A DNA stretch of 64,000 bases, taken from the NCBI GenBank assembly GCA_020638635.1, contig JACKIE010000001.1:62001-126000 (forward strand), written 5' to 3'. Positions 41,993 through 50,707 of this stretch are shown one piece after another (position 1 is the stretch's first letter; each line of letters starts with the position of its first letter). The DNA is from Planctomycetota bacterium. GTDB taxonomy: Bacteria > Planctomycetota > UBA8742 > UBA2392. The translations under genes were made by a program, and so were the position numbers. The notes under the pieces were generated by a model. That model was not told the origin of the DNA and did not search any database. It worked only from the letters and a program-made list of their open reading frames with translations.

Positions 41993-43111
41993 ATGGCACG
42001 CATCGGGACCATACTCTTCTGCCTTGCACTGCCGGCCGGCTGCGCCAACTCCACTCTGGATCCGCAGCCCGAAGTGTCGGTTCAGCGGGCGACCACGCTT
42101 ACCCGCTTCGACGGCGAAGCCATCAGCCTTGAAGAGCTTGAGTCCATCCGAGCCTCGGCCATCGCCGCCGCGGAAACCGTCGCACGCATCGAGCACGGCC
42201 TGCGCGAACCCGGCGCAGAACAACGAACACCGCAGCAGTTCATGGAAGAGTTGTCCGCCCTGTACCCTGCCGACACCAGGCTCGCGTGCACCCTGTGGGA
42301 AAGCGCCGAGCCAAAGGGCCCCGGCCACGACCGTAGGGAGTTCCGCGAGTTCGGCTACTACAGCAACCAGCTGGCCCCGTCGGTCTTTGGCCCACGCGTC
42401 AGGCCGCAATCGCTGGAGGACTTTGTTGAACTGTTGAACAGGCAGCATGACGACCGTACGGAAGAAGCCCGGCTGCTGGCGGCGTGGCGCAGGTTTTCGC
42501 CCATTGTCGCGACACGCCGGCCTGCATACCTGTCCGCCAGCTGGCAGCTTGAACTGGACTATGTCCGCGCGGTCGAGGTGAAGCTTGCTGAGAGCCTGTT
42601 GGGGCCACATCTGCGCTGCACCGTGGGAGACACCGGCGGCGTCAGCTTCCAGGGACCGGTTGACAGCCATGAAGGGTACACCGCTCCCATGCTGCTGCTT
42701 GACCTGCTGCTGCCCGGCCCCAGTAGCCCGGTCGGCCCGGCCATCGAGGCCCTTTCCCTCATGAGCGACGGCAGCTCCGAGCCGCTCCCCTTCAGCCTGT
42801 CCGATGGCCGACGCGACGCCACCGATGAACTCGACGTCGAGTTTCTGCGCGCCGCGCTACATGGCTTGAAGGAAGGCTTCGCGGAACTGGATGCACTTCC
42901 GGCCGGCGTGATGCGGATAACCGTCACGTTCTCGTACCTGGTCGATCTGGGTGAGGCACGCTCCAGCCTGTCGTTTCGCCGCACGGCAGGGGGATGGGTA
43001 CTTGAGATGTTCGACTACGAACCCGCAGCGGCCAGCCTGCTGGGTAGTGACGCCCGCCTTGACCTGCTGCCCGGCATCCGGGACCTGGCACTGGGCGGCA
43101 GGCGCGAGTAG
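41993..43111 (+). CDS. Putative lipoprotein
   Basis: 372 residues with a lipoprotein-like signal (ILFCLALPAGC, Cys18). The body is soluble, with long helices (EELESIRASAIAAAETVARI) and a beta-rich end. No family recognised. It begins 33 nt after the secretin-N-like gene; a strong terminator lies after it. Confidence 0.7.
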   Translation: MARIGTILFCLALPAGCANSTLDPQPEVSVQRATTLTRFDGEAISLEELESIRASAIAAAETVARIEHGLREPGAEQRTPQQFMEELSALYPADTRLACTLWESAEPKGPGHDRREFREFGYYSNQLAPSVFGPRVRPQSLEDFVELLNRQHDDRTEEARLLAAWRRFSPIVATRRPAYLSASWQLELDYVRAVEVKLAESLLGPHLRCTVGDTGGVSFQGPVDSHEGYTAPMLLLDLLLPGPSSPVGPAIEALSLMSDGSSEPLPFSLSDGRRDATDELDVEFLRAALHGLKEGFAELDALPAGVMRITVTFSYLVDLGEARSSLSFRRTAGGWVLEMFDYEPAAASLLGSDARLDLLPGIRDLALGGRRE

Positions 43112-43132
43112 CGGAATGCCCCAAGAAACGCA

Positions 43133-43159
43133 AAGCGGCCGGGACATTCCCGGCCGCTT
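43133..43159. terminator. Bidirectional terminator hairpin
   Basis: AAGCGGCCGGGA and TCCCGGCCGCTT around CAT, between convergent genes (stops at 43111 and 43182). Confidence 0.7.
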
Positions 43160-43181
43160 GTGTATGCACGGAAGGCAGCTG

Positions 43182-44450
43182 CTAGTCTTCCTTGTGGACG
43201 ATCATCAGTTTGCGGATGATCTTGTTCTCCGGCAGAAGCTTCTGGAAGAAGAACTTCAGCCCTCTGCTCTCGGCCGACATGAACTTCGAGAACAGCTTGG
43301 CATTCGTCTCGTCGCTATCGACCATGGCGTAGGCGATCCATGCGCGCTGCGTCAGTTCCCAGCTTTCGACAAAGATGGGATTGCTGATGCAAAGATCCAA
43401 CACGGGTACGTTGGACGCGTCCGGGGTGCTGCGCAAGGCGCGAAGGGCGCGGCGCATCACGTCTTTGTTGAAGTCCTGGGCTTCAAGCTCTCCTGTGACG
43501 GCCTGGTGCACCCAGGCCAGCCCGTCCGTGTCCTTCAGTGCCTCAAGGATCTGCAGGGCATTGACGCGAACCTGCGGGGCCTGGCTGCGGTCGGCGGCCA
43601 GCGTACCGACGCGCTCCAGCACCATCTGGCGGTCCTCGACGGCCAGCATCAGGTTGGAAAGCTTACCGACGCAGGCCTGCGAGGTTTCCTGCATCAGCAT
43701 TTCGACCTGGAGGTTGAAAGCCGGGTGAGCGCTGTTCTGGTTGCGAACCAGTTCCAGCATGTACGCGCGCTCAATTTCGCCGGGTGCCGAGGCGGGCAGC
43801 AAAGCGCCGACCCGTTCGATCTCGGATACGCTCAAGGTGCCTTTGAACAGCTGGTGCTCAACCAGCGCTTTCGCCGCGTCGCGGGCAGCGCGGGTGCCAG
43901 CCCAGGACACCTGGTTCAGCAGCTCGGCCTTCCAGGCATCCAGCAGCGACTGCTCGAACTTGCCTGGGTAGGCCATGCTCTCGAGTTCGAGTCGCCTGCG
44001 CAGCTCGGCCTCGATGGTCGCCTGGTGCGGCGCGTTGATGGCCAGGAAGTTGCGCAGTGCCTGCTCGTTGCGGTCCAGGCCGTCGGCGGCGACATCCTCG
44101 GTTTCGAACACGAAGCTGCGCCAGGCGAACGGATGGTTCACGAAGTAGAACTGGCCGTTGATCCGGTTGAAGCACACGATCACTTCCCGGCCCAGTCCCT
44201 CGTCCGCGGGTGCGGGCTCGAAGGCCTCAAGGGTCACTTCTTCACCTTCGTTCAGGCTGCCCTTGATCACTTCGTCGCAGCGAAGCGTCATCCGGTCGCC
44301 GATTTTGGTGCGCTCCAAGCTCGTGAACTCGCCTCTGGCGATGAACATCGAGTCCTTGGCCATGTCGAACAACGTGAAGTTGGCGTGCAGCGCGCTGGAC
44401 AGGAGCACTGTCAGCATCAGCACTGCGAATGTTGCGATTGACTTCCGCAT
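43182..44450 (-). CDS. Secreted HEAT-like helical protein
   Basis: 422 residues with a signal peptide (VLMLTVLLSSALHA). An N-terminal beta-rich domain (RCDEVIKGSLNEGEEVTL) is followed by long stretches of alpha-helical repeat (VLERVGTLAADRSQAPQVR, LRALRSTPD) resembling HEAT repeats. It is similar in plan to the next gene (44484), and the two probably arose by duplication. Function unknown; perhaps outside the cytoplasm or at the membrane surface. Confidence 0.65.
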   Translation of the reverse strand: MRKSIATFAVLMLTVLLSSALHANFTLFDMAKDSMFIARGEFTSLERTKIGDRMTLRCDEVIKGSLNEGEEVTLEAFEPAPADEGLGREVIVCFNRINGQFYFVNHPFAWRSFVFETEDVAADGLDRNEQALRNFLAINAPHQATIEAELRRRLELESMAYPGKFEQSLLDAWKAELLNQVSWAGTRAARDAAKALVEHQLFKGTLSVSEIERVGALLPASAPGEIERAYMLELVRNQNSAHPAFNLQVEMLMQETSQACVGKLSNLMLAVEDRQMVLERVGTLAADRSQAPQVRVNALQILEALKDTDGLAWVHQAVTGELEAQDFNKDVMRRALRALRSTPDASNVPVLDLCISNPIFVESWELTQRAWIAYAMVDSDETNAKLFSKFMSAESRGLKFFFQKLLPENKIIRKLMIVHKED

Positions 44451-44483
44451 GGTTTTCCTCTGTGTGCGTGGCTTGGTCCCGGT

Positions 44484-45806
44484 TTAGTGGCCCTTGCCGT
44501 CCGCTCCGAGAATCAGGGTCGTGTAGGGGAACTTCATGGCCGACTTCACCACCTGGTCCAGCACGGGGTCAGCCTCACCCAGCGCCAGCAGATAATCCTT
44601 CGCGAAGCAGTTGACGTTTCCTTCCGCGTCCGTGGTGCGGCCAGCAGCCAGCGCCACGATCGCAGCGTTGACTTCATCGCCCGTGAGACCGTTGGTCTCT
44701 CGTGCGTCAATCAGGGCCTTGAGCTCGGTGGTGTGGGCGTCTTCGCTGCGCAGGTCTCGCGAGGCGATCAGGGCTTCGCGCAGCAGGTTCTTGTCGGTGC
44801 CCGCATTCAGCAGGCCCTTGACCAGGTTCAGCGTGCGGTTGCGCAGGTCGGCTCCATCATAGCCCAGTTTGGGGCGGATCAGGCCGAGGCTGCGCACGAT
44901 CACCATGCGGGTGGTGTCGTTCTGGGCGAGCTCGTACTCGCTGAGCAGGCGGCTGATGGCCTGGCCGCGGTCCACGTACTCGAGCGACATGCTGGCCAGG
45001 CTGGTGGTGCTCCAATTCGCGTCAGTCAGCATGATCTCGAGCAGGGCCTCCAGTGCGCCTTCCGCCGGCATGCGACCCATGGCGGTAAGCAGCTGGTTGC
45101 GCTCTTCGCTGCCCGGGGCGCTCAGACGGCCAAGGCCCAGGATGCGATTCCGGTGCTCGGCGTTGACGTCCGGCGCGTAAGTCTCGTGGTGCCAGGACAG
45201 CTCAATGGCGCTATCCACAGACAGGCGGCTGCCATCAAGGGCGATCGCATTCAGCATGCGCTCGACCGCTGCCGTGCCGGTTACGCCGTGCTCGATCTGC
45301 GACCGCACGTAGGTGACGGCCGTCTGCAGGTCACCGGCGCACTCCTGGGTGCTGACGGTGCCACGCTCGTCACTCAGCACGACGTAGCGGCCGTCCTCGG
45401 GGCGCTTGCTGAGGAAGTAGATGGCTTCGCCGCTGCGCAGGTCCAGGTCATAGTTTTCGAGCTTGAGCTGGCGGATGCTGACGAAGCGCAGCTCGCTGCC
45501 CAGGTCAGCCGGGTCGCCCTTGAGGACCGTGTTCACCTTCAACACGGCCTCGCGGCGAACGTAATCCTGGCCGTCCTGGATCTTTCCGTCATTGAGGCGC
45601 TTGTGGACGGCGGCGTCGATGCCGACTTCCGTCAGGTCGATGTCATCCACCCGGTCGAGCTGGCCCACGATCACGACCTCGGCCGATTCCGTGAGTTGCT
45701 GCACGGTGGTACGGTGCGGGCTGTACTTCTGCGCCTCAGCAGAGGCTTCGGCCGCGACGATCATCGCCAGCAGGGCCAGGGCGCAGAATAGTGTCTTGGT
45801 TTTCAT
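44484..45806 (-). CDS. Secreted HEAT-like helical protein
   Basis: 440 residues with a signal peptide. The N-terminal domain contains ESAEVVIVGQLDRVDD and LKVNTVLKGDPADLG; the rest is helical repeat (LLTAMGRMPAEGALEALLE, LIDARETNGLTGDEVNAAI). It resembles the gene at 43182 in plan, and the gap is 33 nt. Function unknown. Confidence 0.65.
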   Translation of the reverse strand: MKTKTLFCALALLAMIVAAEASAEAQKYSPHRTTVQQLTESAEVVIVGQLDRVDDIDLTEVGIDAAVHKRLNDGKIQDGQDYVRREAVLKVNTVLKGDPADLGSELRFVSIRQLKLENYDLDLRSGEAIYFLSKRPEDGRYVVLSDERGTVSTQECAGDLQTAVTYVRSQIEHGVTGTAAVERMLNAIALDGSRLSVDSAIELSWHHETYAPDVNAEHRNRILGLGRLSAPGSEERNQLLTAMGRMPAEGALEALLEIMLTDANWSTTSLASMSLEYVDRGQAISRLLSEYELAQNDTTRMVIVRSLGLIRPKLGYDGADLRNRTLNLVKGLLNAGTDKNLLREALIASRDLRSEDAHTTELKALIDARETNGLTGDEVNAAIVALAAGRTTDAEGNVNCFAKDYLLALGEADPVLDQVVKSAMKFPYTTLILGADGKGH

Positions 45807-45853
45807 TCCTGTCCTCGGTTTGAGTTCGTTCGTTTCGGGGTTGCCAGCAGGGC

Positions 45854-46981
45854 TTAGGGCACGTTCGGATCGCGTCCCTTGCCGGGCAGGTGCAGGGTGT
45901 TCAGAGCGTTGAGGTCGGCCTGGATGAACGAGTAGGCAAAACCGTTCTGCCAGATCACCTGCGAGGGGTCCATGATGGTTCCGACTTCGCCCGAGTTCAA
46001 ACCCACCGCCTGGGCAATCAGGTTGCTGTGCAAAGCACCCAGGTGGCGCGAGTACTCGATGACCGCTTCTTCTTCCGTGTGGCCCGGGGTGGTGGGCTTC
46101 AGTACCGGGGCCGCCTTGTAGTCGAGAGCGTACAGGTCGCCGAACACGCCGGTGGGCCGTGGAACCGGGGTGAAGCCGCCGCCCGCGTTCTGCGGGATGG
46201 CGCCCAGGTTCTCGACGTTTTCATTCTCGAGGTTGTCGCCGATGGTTTCACCCAACGCTTGGCTGAGCTGCGGGCTGCCGGCGGGCAGCAGCTTGGTCAA
46301 CAGCACCAGACCGATTTCACTGAAGTTCTTGTTCAGGAAGCGGCTCTGCGGCGGCGGGAAATCGCCGGGGCTGGTGGCAGGCGGCGAAGTGAAGCCGAAG
46401 ATCACGCTGCCGAAGCTGGAGTTGGGATAAACCGTACGGTCCACCTCATACACCACACGCGGCGGGTTGTTGTAGTTGATCGGCTCGACCGGCGCGGTGA
46501 TGAAGCAGATGTCGAGACTCTTGGGCGACCAGACCAGGAATCCGAACTGGTCACGCTCACGGACGCGGCTGCCGTCGCCGTTGCGGCGGAACCACTGGCT
46601 CATGAAGCTCAGCATCATCGGGTACTGGCTGTTTACTTCGATGTGACTGGGCGACTGTTCATTCGTGAGCCAGCCGCTGAAGGTCGCTGCCGCCAGCGCC
46701 TGGATCGTATCGGTGTACCAGACGCCGATCACGCCACCGGGGCCGTCGTCACTGTCACGACCCGGGTCGATGTACCAGACGTCGCAGTAAAAGCCCGTGA
46801 TCAGCGGATTTTCGACGGCGAAGGTGAACACCGTTACGCCGAACAGCGGATCCGTGCCCGGGGTGCCCACGGCGGAGCCGCCGGGCGGGCCGGCAAACTT
46901 GCCGTCACAACCTGCCAGGGAGGCAAGTGCTCCGACCAGCAGCAGGGAGGGGAAGATGGCGAGTAGCTTGCGCATTTTCAT
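45854..46981 (-). CDS. Putative lipoprotein
   Basis: 375 residues. A lipoprotein signal (LLLVGALASLAGC, Cys25) is followed by a large soluble domain rich in Pro, Gly and Asn. Two pieces (FMSQWFRRNGDG and the N-terminal plan) resemble the neighbour at 47027 (LQHQWFLRDVDG), so they may be paralogs. Function unknown. Confidence 0.65.
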   Translation of the reverse strand: MKMRKLLAIFPSLLLVGALASLAGCDGKFAGPPGGSAVGTPGTDPLFGVTVFTFAVENPLITGFYCDVWYIDPGRDSDDGPGGVIGVWYTDTIQALAAATFSGWLTNEQSPSHIEVNSQYPMMLSFMSQWFRRNGDGSRVRERDQFGFLVWSPKSLDICFITAPVEPINYNNPPRVVYEVDRTVYPNSSFGSVIFGFTSPPATSPGDFPPPQSRFLNKNFSEIGLVLLTKLLPAGSPQLSQALGETIGDNLENENVENLGAIPQNAGGGFTPVPRPTGVFGDLYALDYKAAPVLKPTTPGHTEEEAVIEYSRHLGALHSNLIAQAVGLNSGEVGTIMDPSQVIWQNGFAYSFIQADLNALNTLHLPGKGRDPNVP

Positions 46982-47026
46982 TTCCTTGTTTCCGCGTCAC
47001 ACGCGGGACGTTCGAGGTCGGTTCGG

Positions 47027-48232
47027 TTAGCGATACGTTCCCGGCAGGGTGCTCAGAATACCCGGGTTCATCCAGTCGCCGTTGACGGTGTCCTGCAGCC
47101 GCAGCAGGTCTTCCACGACGAACTGGAACTCTTTGCCCGCGGCGATGAAGGCCGTCATGTCCAGAATGACGCTCAGGTTCATGATGTCTTCCTGGTTGTT
47201 GATCACGCCGGGAAGCGCGAATGAGCTGTCAACCAGACCCAACCCGTATCCGATCAGGTGGTTACCCACCGCAGCCAGGTAGTACGAGTAGTTGACCCCA
47301 TCATCCATGTCGATCGTCGAATTGGCTCCTCCGGTCGTCTGTTGCCAGTGGTCCGAGAAGCGCTTGTGGTAAAGGCCGCCGCCCGAGGTGATCGGGCCGC
47401 CGCCGCCGAAGTAGTCCGGCGCCGGCACGCCCTGAAGCACGCGGTAGCTGGTCTCAATGTGCTTGTTCTGCGCCGGGCTTTCGCGCCAGGCGGCTCCGAG
47501 CAGACCGGCCGGAGCGCCTTCGCCGTTGAAGGCAAAGTCAAGGAAGTTGCTGGCGGGCACCACGATCTGCTCGATGCCGTTGGCGCCGACGCCGGTCGGC
47601 CCGGCGGGAATCGCTTCCTGCTGGCCCGGGACCGGCAACTGGGTGCCCGGGGTGGTCTGCTGGGTGGCCTCTACGATGCTGATGGCCATGGAGGAGAAGC
47701 TGACGCTTTCGTACTGCACGGGCGGGTTGCCGACCATGGCCGGCGCCAGCGCGGTACCGTCCACATCACGCAGGAACCACTGGTGCTGCAACGAAAGAGT
47801 CCAGGCGCCGATGAAGAAGCTGGGCGGTGGGCCCAAAGAAGTCACCGTCGGGTCAGGCCAGTCGGCGCCAGGCGGCTTGTACTGCTGGGTGGTGTAGATG
47901 AAGTCCGGGACAGGAGTGTTGGGTGGTGGGCAGGTCGGGTTGTCCGTGCACGTGGCGTAGAACTCCTCCGCCCACAGGTCGTGGCCCGGCGTCGCCTGCT
48001 CCGTGAAGGTGGCAGGAGCCAGGTTGATGCTCGTGAACGCAGTGACGTCCACGCTGTGGTCGCCGGTGACCGGGTCCGTCACCTCCGAGGGCAAGTTGTA
48101 GTGCACGATCGGCGTCTTGCGGATCGGGAACTGATCCACCTGCTTGACGCCGTTGAAGACGATTCCGTCAGAGCCGCAACCGGCCACCAGGCCGACTACA
48201 CCGACAGCAATCAGAACCGCAACTCGCTTCAT
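47027..48232 (-). CDS. Putative lipoprotein
   Basis: 401 residues from ATG 48232, with AGGAGAG upstream. A lipoprotein signal (IAVGVVGLVAGC, Cys19) precedes a Pro/Asn-rich secreted domain. It is similar in plan to the lipoprotein at 45854 and is the first gene of the minus-strand set 43182-48232. The promoter at 48339-48367 suggests they are one operon. Confidence 0.7.
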   Translation of the reverse strand: MKRVAVLIAVGVVGLVAGCGSDGIVFNGVKQVDQFPIRKTPIVHYNLPSEVTDPVTGDHSVDVTAFTSINLAPATFTEQATPGHDLWAEEFYATCTDNPTCPPPNTPVPDFIYTTQQYKPPGADWPDPTVTSLGPPPSFFIGAWTLSLQHQWFLRDVDGTALAPAMVGNPPVQYESVSFSSMAISIVEATQQTTPGTQLPVPGQQEAIPAGPTGVGANGIEQIVVPASNFLDFAFNGEGAPAGLLGAAWRESPAQNKHIETSYRVLQGVPAPDYFGGGGPITSGGGLYHKRFSDHWQQTTGGANSTIDMDDGVNYSYYLAAVGNHLIGYGLGLVDSSFALPGVINNQEDIMNLSVILDMTAFIAAGKEFQFVVEDLLRLQDTVNGDWMNPGILSTLPGTYR

Positions 48233-48624
48233 GATCTCTCCTGGCTTCAGAATCCGACCTTGGTCGGGCTCGGGGTCATACTCAGGGGTGCTGCCAAAGT
48301 GTGACGAGTTATTACTAAGCGCAACGCGTGCCAATCTTTGTATACGGCACAAATACTATGTTTTCAAAGCTTTATGAAAACGACTCGGAACCAACGTATC
48401 CACCACTCGTGCAACTTTTACACATAGGGGCTACCGGATAGTTCCAACGATTCCAACCGAACTCGGCTTCGCAAAGTCAAGCCTGGCGGCTTTCCTAATA
48501 ACTGAGGGGGACTTTCGGGGTGATCAAATGCTATCCCCCTGCTGCCTGCGGTCAACTGGTTGCCCGGATTTCCCGCCTTCCTTACAATCCCCGCCTCGTT
48601 CGCTTCTGACATACCGGAGCACCC
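48233..48624. other. Divergent promoter region
   Basis: No gene. The gap separates the divergent lipoprotein operon and ribH. It holds the minus-strand promoter annotated at 48339-48367. A GTGCC...GGCAC pair at about 48329-48350 may be an operator. No promoter for ribH is clear. Confidence 0.5.
48339..48367 (-). promoter_or_regulatory. Sigma70-like promoter of the lipoprotein/HEAT cluster
   Basis: On the minus strand TTGAAA (48367-48362), 17-nt spacer, TATACA (48344-48339), 107 nt upstream of the start at 48232. Good match to consensus and correct spacing. Confidence 0.6.
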
Positions 48625-49110
48625 GTGCCAGATAAAACAGCCGGATCCCATCGCACCCTTGAGGGCAGCCTGCTTGCGGGCAGCGCACGCTTCGCGATCG
48701 TCGCCGCCCGCTTCAACGACTTCCTGGTCAAGCACCTGGTTGACGGCGCTATCGATGCCATCCGTCGCCATGGTGGCGATATCGGCAAAGTGACGCTGGC
48801 ATGGGTCCCGGGCGCTTTCGAGATACCCCTCGCCGCGAAGAAGCTCGCGGAATCGGGCAAGTATGACGCGGTGATCTGTCTGGGCGCCGTGATCCGCGGC
48901 AGCACCCCGCACTTCGAGTACGTCGCCGGCGAGGCCGCCAAAGGAATCGGCCAGGTGGGTCTCAGCACCGGTGTGCCCTGTATCTTCGGCGTAATCACAA
49001 CCGAGAACCTGGAACAGGCCATCGAGCGCTGTGGCAGCAAGATGGGCAACAAGGGTTTTGAAGCGGCTGTCACGGCAATCGAACTGGTGAACCTGCACAA
49101 GCAGCTGTGA
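48625..49110 (+). CDS. ribH: 6,7-dimethyl-8-ribityllumazine synthase
   Basis: 161 residues, starting at GTG behind a GGAG site. Motifs are AARFNDFLVKHLVDGA, WVPGAFEIPLAAKKLA, CLGAVIRGSTPHFEYVA and FGVITTENLEQAIERCG, all expected for lumazine synthase, which forms the riboflavin precursor. Located upstream of nusB and ftsY, an order common for these genes in bacteria. Confidence 0.95.
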   Translation: MPDKTAGSHRTLEGSLLAGSARFAIVAARFNDFLVKHLVDGAIDAIRRHGGDIGKVTLAWVPGAFEIPLAAKKLAESGKYDAVICLGAVIRGSTPHFEYVAGEAAKGIGQVGLSTGVPCIFGVITTENLEQAIERCGSKMGNKGFEAAVTAIELVNLHKQL

Positions 49111-49159
49111 TCGGCGATCCTCCGGTTTCACGGCCCGTTTCCTTTGGTATACAGGCGGT

Positions 49160-49600
49160 ATGGCTGACGCCCGCGACCAGGCCAACTCACGCACCCTCGC
49201 CCGAGAGTTGGCGCTCAAGCTTCTCTACGTGGCGGACCTGAGCAAGCCCGAGCAGCAGGAAGAGCAGCTGCGCGACGTGCTGGACGTCGAGCAGCCTTCC
49301 GCCGCCGTGTCCGACCTCGCCACGGAAATGGCCAGCGGCGTACGCGAAGCCCGCCGCGAGCTGGATGACACCATCCAGGATGTCGCCTTGAACTGGCAGG
49401 TCAGCCGCATGCCGGTCATCGACCGCGCGATCCTTCGCATGGGCGCCTACGAGCTGCTGTACATGCACGATGTGCCGCCCAAGGTGACCATCAACGAGGC
49501 CGTCGAGTTGGCCAAGAAGTACTCCACCGAGAAATCCGGCGCTTTCGTCAACGGCGTTCTGGACAAGATTTTCCAGACCCGCTGCCCCGAAAAAGTCTGA
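49160..49600 (+). CDS. nusB: Transcription antitermination factor NusB
   Basis: 146 residues. ARELALKLLYVADLS and the C-terminal half (RMPVIDRAILRMGAYELLY, EKSGAFVNGVLDKI) match NusB. It binds the rRNA boxA element with S10. The gap to ribH is 49 nt. Confidence 0.95.
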   Translation: MADARDQANSRTLARELALKLLYVADLSKPEQQEEQLRDVLDVEQPSAAVSDLATEMASGVREARRELDDTIQDVALNWQVSRMPVIDRAILRMGAYELLYMHDVPPKVTINEAVELAKKYSTEKSGAFVNGVLDKIFQTRCPEKV

Positions 49601-49663
49601 AGTTCAGCGAGAACGGAAGCCCGGAGCGCGAGCAACGGGTAAGCAATCGATCCGAGGCGTACA

Positions 49664-50704
49664 GTGGGATTGTTCAGCCGAAAAAAGAAAGAAGCCGAAT
49701 CAGCACCGGCCGAGCCGACTCCGCCTGAGCCGGTAGAGGCCGAACAGCCCGAGAAGAAAGGCATGCTGGCCAAATTGACGCGCGCGATCTCGCGCACGCG
49801 CATGGTGCTGAACCGCCGCGTGCTGGGCGCCGTGGGCCTGGGCCAGAAGATCGACGACGCTGTGCTAGATAAGTTAGAAGAGGCCATGATCGAGGCCGAC
49901 TTCGGCGTCGAAACCAGCGACTTCCTGATGGACGTGCTGCGCGGCGCATGGAAGAACGGAAAGATCGAGACGACATCCGACATCCTGCCGTTCTTGCGCG
50001 TTGACCTGAAACATCGCCTGACCCACCGCGGCAACGCGCTGCGTTTCGCACCCAAGTCCCCCACCGTGATCCTGGTGGTCGGCGTGAACGGCGCCGGCAA
50101 GACCACCAGCGTGGCCAGGCTGGCCTGGTACCTCGAAAAGTCCGGCCACCACACCGTGCTGGCCGCCGCCGACACCTTCCGCGCCGCGGCCGTCGAGCAG
50201 CTTAAGACCTGGTCTGAGCGCATCGGCTGCGAAATCGTGACCGGCGCTGAAAAGGCCGACCCTGCCTCGGTGGCGCACAAGGCCGCCGAGCGCGCCCTTG
50301 AGATCGGCGCCGACGTGCTGCTGGTGGATACGGCAGGCCGCCTGCACACGCAGAAAAACCTGATGGACGAGCTGCGCAAGATTCGCAACGCCTGCGCCGC
50401 CAAGAAAATAGAGGGTGCGCCGCACGAGACCATCCTCGTACTAGATGCAACCACGGGCCAGAACGCTGTGGTGCAGGCGGAAATGTTCAAGCAGGCCGCC
50501 GAGGTAACCGGGCTGTTCCTGGCCAAGCTGGACGGCACGGCCAAGGGCGGGGCTGTGTTAAGCATCAACGAAAAAGTGGAAGTTCCCGTGAAATTTGTCG
50601 GGCTTGGCGAGAAACTGGAAGACATACAGCCCTTCGACGCGGACCAGTTCGTCGAGGCGCTGTTCGACATCGAATCGCTCTCCGAAAACCCGGACGCGGA
50701 GTGA
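49664..50704 (+). CDS. ftsY: Signal recognition particle receptor FtsY
   Basis: 346 residues from GTG. A short acidic N-terminus precedes the NG domain: G1 GVNGAGKTTS, DTFRAAAVEQL, DTAGRLHTQKNLMDEL, and AKLDGTAKGG. It docks the SRP at the membrane for co-translational insertion. The gap from nusB is 63 nt and the stop is 3 nt before the start of the large fused protein. Confidence 0.95.
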   Translation: MGLFSRKKKEAESAPAEPTPPEPVEAEQPEKKGMLAKLTRAISRTRMVLNRRVLGAVGLGQKIDDAVLDKLEEAMIEADFGVETSDFLMDVLRGAWKNGKIETTSDILPFLRVDLKHRLTHRGNALRFAPKSPTVILVVGVNGAGKTTSVARLAWYLEKSGHHTVLAAADTFRAAAVEQLKTWSERIGCEIVTGAEKADPASVAHKAAERALEIGADVLLVDTAGRLHTQKNLMDELRKIRNACAAKKIEGAPHETILVLDATTGQNAVVQAEMFKQAAEVTGLFLAKLDGTAKGGAVLSINEKVEVPVKFVGLGEKLEDIQPFDADQFVEALFDIESLSENPDAE

Positions 50705-50707
50705 GCC

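Noticed and set aside
42951..44441. A plus-strand frame of about 500 codons spanning the lipoprotein end and the HEAT-like gene
   Set aside because: It crosses a terminator and runs antisense to a gene with a signal peptide; no start site or known motif.
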